Shown piece by piece: positions 58,369 through 64,000 of a DNA stretch of 64,000 bases; within the stretch, counting starts at the first letter, position 1; each line of letters opens with the position of its first letter. The notes beneath the pieces are model-generated. The model saw nothing but the letters and a program-made list of their open reading frames with translations, had not been told where the DNA came from and made no database searches. The DNA comes from Patella vulgata. Its lineage: Eukaryota > Mollusca > Gastropoda > Patellidae. The position numbers and the translations under genes are program-made. The stretch lies in contig NC_065881.2 in assembly GCF_932274485.2 (NCBI RefSeq), positions 87,534,224 to 87,598,223 on the forward strand. Reading direction: 5' to 3'.

Positions 58369-58741
58369 CTATCTGATTAAAACACGGATCCTATTTCGTT
58401 TTGTTTTTTTTATAGTTCAAAATTTCGTTTTACTTGTCTTTACTACACAAGGATCTGGAAGTGTTATTATCATTGGTGTGTTCAGAATGATGTGAGGGGT
58501 TAGCCAATGAAATGGTCTGTTACGGCGAGCTTTTGTCGTGTTTTGCACGGAACTGTGGGTAATCCACTAGTAACATCAATGCTGATTGGTTAATCAAATG
58601 TCTGACGTCATAGGGTCAAAAGTCGCTCATATGACCTCTGACGCGACCTATCGCTACAACCGGTCAGATCTTCATGTAGTGTAGGCCATCGAAAGTATAA
58701 AAAAACGAAACGAAATGTAGATCTGTATTTTAATTGGATTG
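58369..58741 (+). mobile_element. MITE, family M9, copy 5, just upstream of the KChIP exon
   Basis: About 373 bp between CTATCTGATTAAAACACGG and TTTTAATTGGATTG, ending 96 bp before the exon start. TSD not clear. It lies in the intron close to the branch-point and acceptor region. Confidence 0.8.
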
Positions 58742-58837
58742 CAAAAATGAAAAACGAGGAGAACAACAAAACATTCTTTTGAACTTTTATTTGTGTTAAA
58801 TTAAAACTATTTATTTATTTATTTGTGTATTTTTCAG

Positions 58838-58962
58838 ACAATGATATCGATGACTTGGAGATGCAGGTTGTTAGGTATAAACCGGAAGGGCTTGATATAC
58901 TCTGCCGAAACACAAAGTTTTCGCGCAAAGAATTACAGATAATGTACCGAGGATTTAAACAG
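58838..58962 (+). CDS. KCNIP: Internal coding exon of a Kv channel-interacting protein (KChIP, neuronal calcium sensor family)
   Basis: Seen: a 125-nt open segment between a TTTTTCAG acceptor (ending 58837) and a GTAGGC donor (58963). It begins with two nucleotides of a split codon, then 41 codons beginning NDIDDLEMQVV and ending MYRGFKQ. The block YKPEGLDILCRNTKFSRKEL followed by QIMYRGFK matches the KChIP signature PEGL...F(T/S)(K/R)(K/R)ELQ(V/I)(L/M)YRGFK at the start of the calcium-sensor core. NCS-1 and hippocalcin have a WYKGF-type sequence there, so KChIP fits best. Known of the family: KChIPs are cytosolic or membrane-tethered EF-hand proteins that bind the N-terminus of Kv4 channels and modulate surface expression and inactivation; alternative N-terminal exons join a shared core. 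This exon carries the core entry and the first helix leading to EF-hand 1. The preceding exon must end with one nucleotide of a codon. The exons for the EF-hands are not seen before 64000. Confidence 0.87.
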
Positions 58963-59275
58963 GTAGGCACACTTTTATACTAGGGAAGGGGGAGGGCTGG
59001 GTCCCTTGATGTATAGGGAGGGACACATCTAAACTAGGACTGGGGGAGGGCTTGGTCCCTTGATGTATAGGTAGGCAAATATTTATACTAGGGAAGGGGG
59101 AGGGCTTGGACCCTTGATGTATAGGTAGAAACACTTATATACTAGAACAGTTGGAGGGGGCGGGGGATGGCTTGGACCCGGGATGTACAGGTAGGAACAC
59201 ATCTATACTAGAGCAGGGGGAGGGGCGATGGGGAGGGGGTAGGGAGAAAGGGAGGGATTTAAACAGGTAAGAACT
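58963..59275 (+). repeat. Minisatellite starting exactly at the KChIP exon donor; units repeat AGGTA(A/G)G
   Basis: Five units of about 54-76 bp of the form AGGTAGG-ACAC-TATACTAGG followed by a G-rich run, (C/T)TTGG(T/A)CCC and GATGTAT. The first begins at the authentic donor, and the array closes with a copy of the exon end, GATTTAAACAGGTAAGA, with donor GT at 59267. Donor-like GTs also lie at 59071, 59125 and 59191. Reading from the exon into the array meets an in-frame stop at 58981-58983. The array therefore presents several competing 5' splice sites whose use would truncate the protein. Confidence 0.8.
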
Positions 59276-59455
59276 AGGGCGATTCACCCATTAGCGATTC
59301 ACCTTCCACAGTATTGTAGTTTCCAAGGAATTTCTTTAAAAGTATGGAATAGACAAAACATTAAACTCCATTCCGTGTCTGGTAATTTAAGTTTTATTTT
59401 AACTGATATTCTATCTCAGTCGTGTACATTTGTATAACGCTGTGACATTTAAAAT

Positions 59456-59557
59456 AATCAAGATGTCAGCCCCCACAAATTTACATGTAAAACAAGATGT
59501 CAGCCCCCACAAAGTTACATGTAAAACAAGATGTCCGCCCCCATAGTTACATGTAAA
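59456..59557 (+). repeat. 34-bp tandem repeat, three copies
   Basis: ATGTCAGCCCCCACAAATTT then ACATGTAAAACAAG. Confidence 0.88.
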
Positions 59558-59587
59558 ACAAATTAAACACACACATTGTTTGTCAGG

Positions 59588-59893
59588 GGGTTTTGATTGC
59601 CGAACGGTTAGTGCATGCACGTTTTATCATAAGGTCTGTCATTGAGTCAACTGGCGTAGTTTAGATTCCCCGGTTGTACGTGACAAGGAGTAGGGTCGCC
59701 TGTCCAACCTCATGGATTTTCTCTGGGTCCTCCGGTTTCCTCCCACTGCTAAAGAACCCTACGCCCAGGCAAATTATTGAAATAAAATTAAATCATATGT
59801 TAGTCTGGAAATGACCAAGTATGTGTTGAGTGGATGTTAAACCCTCTCTCTCTCTCTCTCTCTCCCCCCTCTCTCTCTCTCTATCTCTCTCTC
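59588..59893 (+). mobile_element. SINE-A, full length, downstream of the KChIP exon
   Basis: Head TTGATTGCCGAACGGTTAGT, tail GTGGATGTTAAACCCTCTCT with a long (CT)n. Confidence 0.88.
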
Positions 59894-59944
59894 TTACTGT
59901 TCTAACTTTAAAAGACTTATTGCTACTAAAGTTCCGTCTTCATT

Positions 59945-59992
59945 AGCCCCGTCAGAGCAGAACAGAACGGTAGGACCTTAAACCTCATTTCA
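59945..59992 (+). mobile_element. SINE-B 3' end with TSD
   Basis: CGTCTTCATTAGCCCCGTCA to CATTTCATTT, flanked by TTGCTACTAAAGTTC and TTGCTGCTAAAATTC. Confidence 0.8.
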
Positions 59993-60284
59993 TTTCATTT
60001 GCTGCTAAAATTCAGATTTATTTAGATTGATACATTAGAGTAGGTGTTCGGGGTGGGCGATATTTTTATTCATATATTTGGGTAGGCGGGGAATATATTT
60101 TTTTTTCTGGGAATGTCAATAAATCAGTCTAACATCTGTTAGTGTGTTTTCTATAACACGGTTTTATTTGATGCTGAGACAAGATATTTAGTCTAAGACA
60201 TTTTATATAATTCATTCAATTCTCTCGTCAGGTGCACAGTGGAGGTTTCGATAATTAAGGAAATTGCGTTGTTCTTTAGATGAG

Positions 60285-60580
60285 ACAAAATAAAGGGCTT
60301 CACGCCCACTTGACATAAACTGGGGGCTTCATAGCAAATTAACTCAACAAACCATTCACAAGGTCATTCCGGGACTATCAAAATGCATTTTATTTATTAT
60401 TAAACCACATCCGTGTTGTGTGGTCCCTTTAGCATTGTGTGGAAATCAGTGAAGCATAAATAGGAAGGAGAGAAAGAGAAATGGGGTTTAACTTCCACTT
60501 GACACAAACTAGGTCATTTTGGGACTAACATATGGTTCAATTTTATTTCAATAATTCCCTTGCGTGTTTGACAACTCCCT
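60285..60580 (-). mobile_element. Two reverse SINE-A fragments
   Basis: 60290-60440 is old (GCCCACTTGACATAAACTGG). 60472-60575 is better kept (GAAATGGGGTTTAACTTCCA to AATTCCCTTGCGTG). Confidence 0.75.
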
Positions 60581-60606
60581 TTAATTTCCTTTTCCATTTA
60601 ATTTCC

Positions 60607-60780
60607 CAGTGTATACATTTACGCGCACGTAAAAGATCCCTTGGAAAGTGAAATTCGATATAGGATTGGGCTATAGTGCTGCCACCCGGGCAAAATTTCC
60701 CTCAGAACAATATATTACATATGCCATCTTTATTAGCCCAGTAAGAGCAGTAGGATGTTAAAACCCATTTCATTTCATTT
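60607..60780 (+). mobile_element. SINE-B 3' half
   Basis: CGCACGTAAAAGATCCCTTG to GGATGTTAAAACCCATTTCA. Confidence 0.85.
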
Positions 60781-61234
60781 GGATTTACAATTAGAATGAG
60801 TAAATGGTTAAAAAAGAATATTGATATAATATACAATGATTCGACATGTGTTTGTTCTGGAAAATAATACGATCACACTTGTAAAAATGTTTATATAATA
60901 AAACCAATGATTGTTTTTTATATAAATTGTGTTGTGTTTTTATTATGCTCTTTTGCCAAATATCACGAGAGCAGATGTTTTCTGAAATAAGATGATTTGA
61001 ACAAGATGTATTCCTTCTGTCACTATTATTAGCTCTCAGTCCTTACCTCACTAAAACTAATGTGGTTTCCGTCGAGCCACGATTTCTGGAAGTGACTTGT
61101 CTGATATTTCAGATGATTGTATTGTTTGTCGGAACACTTGTACGATAATTATTGTTTCTGCGTCTGTTTCTGACAGATCCCGTTTCTCCGGTGAAAGAGA
61201 GCTGAAAATAATTTTATTCTTTTGTTATCGTTCT
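60781..61234. other. Unassigned DNA
   Basis: Searched for the next KChIP exon; none found. Confidence 0.5.
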
Positions 61235-61247
61235 GAAAGAGATTTAC

Positions 61248-61558
61248 AAATGAAATGGGGTTTAACATCCTACTGTTCTGCTCCTATACTGGGCTAATGA
61301 AGACGGGCATACGCCATACAGTGTGCTATGAGGCAAATTTTGCCCGGGCAGCGGCACTATCGCCTACTCTTATATCGAATTCCAACTGCCAAGGGATCTT
61401 TTACGCGCATTCCAATGTATACACGGGACCTCAGTTTTTCGTCTCATCCGGAGGACTAGACAGCTGTCCTTGTCAGGCCCTCAGTCCTGCATCACTGACA
61501 AGGTGGAACCACCCCGGAAAATCTGGATGAACTTTCTTGGCCAATGCAGGGATCAAAC
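61248..61558 (-). mobile_element. SINE-B, 5'-truncated, reverse
   Basis: Perfect TSD GAAAGAGATTTAC (61235-61247, 61559-61571). It stops in the ATCCCTGCATTGGCC region, so the head is missing: truncation at insertion, as expected of LINE-driven priming. Confidence 0.92.
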
Positions 61559-61627
61559 GAAAGAGATTTACTCACTTTCGAAAACAAATCTGAAAACACG
61601 GTCACAGATTTTCAGGCAAACATTGCT

Positions 61628-61790
61628 CTTCTATCTGTACCAGGCATACGCCATACAGTGTGCTATAAGGGAAATTTTGCCCACACATTAACAACGTCGC
61701 CAATGTAGACACAGGACCTTGATTTTCCATCCCATCCGAACAACTAGACATCTCTCCTTGTCAGACCCTCTGTTCTGGACCGCTGACTAC
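61628..61790 (-). mobile_element. SINE-B middle, reverse, old
   Basis: CCAGGCATACGCCATACAGT through CTCCTTGTCAGACCCTCTGT. Precedes the 34-bp array, whose unit resembles this SINE-B segment. Confidence 0.75.
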
Positions 61791-61969
61791 TGGAAAGCAT
61801 ACACAATACAATGAAATTTTGGCAAGGGGTGGGGGGTAGCGTTCTTCTTGTCTGCATCAACCGAGCTAATGAAGACCAGAAAACGTCATGCAGTGTGCTA
61901 TTTATGATGGACATTTTTTCCTGGCCATCAGAACTATATCGTCTTTCAAATTTCAAATGTTGCTGGTTC

Positions 61970-62479
61970 TTGTACATGTGCATATACATACACATGACCT
62001 CATTAATGTGTGCTTCAACATGCACACAGGCCCTCATTAACGTGTGCTTCAACATGCACACAGGACCTCATTAACATGCTCTTCAACATGCACACAGGAC
62101 CTAATTAACGTGTGCTTCAGCATGCACATAGGACCTCATTAACATGCGCTTCAACATGCACACCAGACCTCTTTAAGGTGTGCTTTAACATGCACACAGG
62201 ACCTCATTAACGTGTGCTTCAACATGCACACAGGACCTCATTAACATGTTCTTCAACATGCACACAGGACCTCATTAACGTGTGCCCCCACATGCACACA
62301 GAACCTCATTAACGTGTGCTTCAACATGCACACAGGACCTCATTAATGTGCTCTTCAACATGCACACAGTACCTGATTAACATGCACTTCAACATGCTCA
62401 CAGGACCTCATTAACGTGTGCTTCAACATGCACACACGACCTCATTAACGTGCGCTCCAACATGCACACAGGACCTCAT
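61970..62479 (+). repeat. 34-bp minisatellite resembling reverse SINE-B
   Basis: About 14 units of ACATGCACACAGGACCTCAT plus TAACGTGTGCTTCA. Reverse SINE-B has ACGTGCATGCCAATGTGTAC then ACAGGACCTC, a close match. A reverse SINE-B remnant lies 180 bp upstream. Confidence 0.85.
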
Positions 62480-63581
62480 TTTTTTCATTATTCCAAACAA
62501 TACTTTAACATTTATCGAGGTATATCTCATTAAAATCTTTATGGGGAATGTCAAATCTTAATTCATTCCAAGAAAATAAAAAATATATTGAACTGCAGAC
62601 AAAGAGATCTGTGGACCTTCATCCAGGTTGGTTTGGGGTGGTGAATCGCTCGTTTGATGTTTCTTCTGCTTTTCCTGTTTTGCCAAATATCTTTAGATCC
62701 TCGAGTAGGAAATGGATTTGACGGAGAAATCATCCTCGTGTAGGAAATGAATTTGACGGGGAATTCATCCTCCAATATCTCATTATAAAACATACTGAAA
62801 TCGTCAACTAGAAAAAAAACCCAGAATTGCACAAGTTTTCATCACATATTGCAATATTTCTTTTGACGCTCCCAGAATAAAAAAAAAACTGTTTTTTGTT
62901 CTCCGTGTGTTTGTTTGCAACGTTTCTAGCGGAATAACTACAAGAATTAAATGATGTGTAAACATTATAAAATGGTATATGCTGTTAATGTTTTACGCGT
63001 TGTTTAAGGAGTGTGGGTAATTACACCTAACGATGGCATTGATTTTTGATTCAGGATGAAAGTTTCTCACAAAAATTCTGTCGTTGATTTCAATGTTTTT
63101 ATTGAATGTCGAAGGGTAAATAAAGTAAGAAACATGACCGACGTGATTCTCATATATAAAGAAATCGTGCCTTCTTGCTCGTTTCTAGAAATATGTTAGC
63201 GAGGAAAAACTCTCCTGGTATTGATCGCTAGGCGACCATCTTTAAAGTGATTAATTTGGTTGCTATGACAGCATGGTATGTGTGTCATTGTAAAGAGCTG
63301 TCAGGACCTGATAGCTGTCAATTCAATAAATTTTCTTGAAGAAACTGAATCACGTGAAAACCTGGGGATATGAAATGAACAATTGTGATTCTCCGTTACC
63401 ACGGTTATTTTCGCTCCAATTATACTTTATTAAAATAGAATTTCTGTAGCATGTTTAAAACCAGAATTATTATAAATCTCAAATTTTATTTTTATAGAGG
63501 TATAAAGATCATTTTTTATTTAACATGATTTGCTGAAATTAGATTTTGTACAAAAATTGAGACCCATCTACTGATCCATGT
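62480..63581. other. Unique island after the 34-bp array
   Basis: Repeat-free 1.1 kb. Holds GAGCTGTCAGGACCTGATAG then CTGTCAATTC (63295-63325), a pair of TGTCA-type sites, and a duplicated AATTTGACGG(A/G)GAA (62713, 62751). No KChIP exon found. Confidence 0.35.
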
Positions 63582-63596
63582 TTGAGATGTATGCGA

Positions 63597-63872
63597 AGGG
63601 GGGTTGGATGGCTGAATGGTTAGCGTGCGCGCGCTGTATCATAAAGTCTGTCATTGAGTCGACTGGCATGGTTTCGAATCCCCGGTTGTAGGTGGCAAGG
63701 AGTAGGGTCGCCTGTCCAACCTCGTGGGTTTTCTCAGGGTCCTCCGGTTTCCTCCCACTGCTAAAGACCCCTACGCGCAAGCGAATTATATAAATAAAAT
63801 TAAACCATATGTTAGTCCAAAAATGACCTAGTTTGTGTCGAGTGGACTTTAAACCCCATTTCTCTCTCTCTC
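63597..63872 (+). mobile_element. SINE-A, full length, young-looking (reference copy)
   Basis: Head GGATGGCTGAATGGTTAGCG holds an RNA polymerase III A box (TGGCTGAATGG). GTTTCGAATCC is a near-consensus B box about 50 bp on. Then come the body (GGTTTCCTCCCACTGCTAAA, ACCATATGTTAGTCC), the tail GTGGAC-TTTAAACCCCATTT and (CT)n. Perfect 15-bp TSD TTGAGATGTATGCGA (63582-63596, 63873-63887). Confidence 0.93.
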
Positions 63873-63894
63873 TTGAGATGTATGCGAGTTGTAG

Positions 63895-63985
63895 GGGTTA
63901 TAAGACGCTGGCTGACTAGCCAAGAGGTCTTCATCACTGGTGCAATAAAGAAGGTCTGGTGTACAGTGTCAAGTCGTTCAAATCT
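63895..63985 (+). mobile_element. SINE-B head fragment
   Basis: GGTTATAAGACGCTGGCTGA...AGGTCTTCATCACTGGTGCA. Diverged; continues towards the window end. Confidence 0.6.
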
Positions 63986-64000
63986 CATACATTTAAATGA

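Larger units (their letters stand above)
35260..58837 (+). other. Putative large KChIP intron (if the candidate first exon is right)
   Basis: About 23.6 kb between the candidate donor at 35260 and the clear acceptor before 58838. Content is SINEs, MITEs, minisatellites and unique AT-rich DNA, with no recognised coding exon. Large first introns after alternative N-terminal exons are usual for KChIP genes. If the first exon is elsewhere, the intron boundary moves but this stretch is still probably intronic. Confidence 0.35.

Noticed and set aside
63056-63115. Possible second KChIP exon after GATTCAG
   Set aside because: The frame has stops and does not match the (E/D)CP(S/T)G...F..IY..FFP sequence expected next in the family.
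63597-63690. tRNA gene
   Set aside because: A and B boxes are present, but no cloverleaf closes and the sequence continues as SINE-A. It is a SINE head.

Overview
This is eukaryotic DNA, most likely from a marine mollusc. It is AT-rich, has almost no coding capacity and is packed with interspersed repeats. The assignment to animals rests on one convincing host exon (58838-58962) of a Kv channel-interacting protein (KChIP, neuronal calcium sensor family). The assignment to Mollusca is an inference from the repeats: tRNA-headed SINEs ending in a GTTAAACCCCATTT-type tail, numerous MITEs and LINE 3' stubs. The species cannot be named from this sequence.

The gene reads on the + strand. A possible first coding exon lies at 35226-35259. 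It ends in a good donor and in the phase the 58838 exon needs, so most of the right half would be one intron of about 23.6 kb. No further KChIP exon was found after 58962, so the EF-hand exons probably lie downstream. Apart from KChIP, the only protein-derived sequences I recognise are two LINE C-terminal remnants (29785-29856 and 39983-40167).

Two SINE families dominate. SINE-A is about 275 bp: a tRNA-like head with A and B boxes, a unique body, the tail GACGTTAAACCCCATTT, then (CT)n. SINE-B is about 370 bp: a different tRNA-like head and body, a nearly identical tail, then (CATTT)n. Dozens of copies lie in both orientations, many with clear target-site duplications (TSDs), several nested in each other or in DNA transposons. 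The (CT)n or (GA)n microsatellites are mostly SINE-A tails, and most longer open frames are shadows of these SINEs.

DNA-transposon remnants include a MITE family with 9-bp TSDs (five copies: 25612, 41299, 48601, 52843, 58369), a CAGGGTTCCCGCGG-ended MITE (16138-16454), a CAGRGGCRGAT-ended MITE (2215-2537, 28747-29015), a small CAGTGGCGG element with an 8-bp TSD (23171-23267), a long-terminal-inverted-repeat family (five copies), and an inverted-repeat element at 14985-15323. There is a near-perfect 80-bp-arm palindrome at 15439-15610.

A third layer is about twenty minisatellites with units of 22-74 bp. Several appear to be local expansions of SINE segments, most clearly the 22-bp array at 5520-6025. 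The array directly after the KChIP exon (58963-59275) repeats the exon's own splice donor.

Layout: 1-9 kb, repeats, the SINE-derived array and a CT-rich block; 9-17 kb, SINE-A tandems, a duplicated 80-bp array, inverted-repeat elements and hAT-like MITEs; 17-24 kb, CT/SINE-tail arrays and minisatellites; 24-33 kb, dense nested SINEs; 33.1-35.3 kb, a repeat-poor AT-rich island ending at the candidate first exon; 35.3-58.8 kb, putative intron with SINEs, MITEs and minisatellites; 58.8-59.3 kb, exon plus donor-bearing array; 59.3-64 kb, further SINEs and the 34-bp array at 61970-62479.
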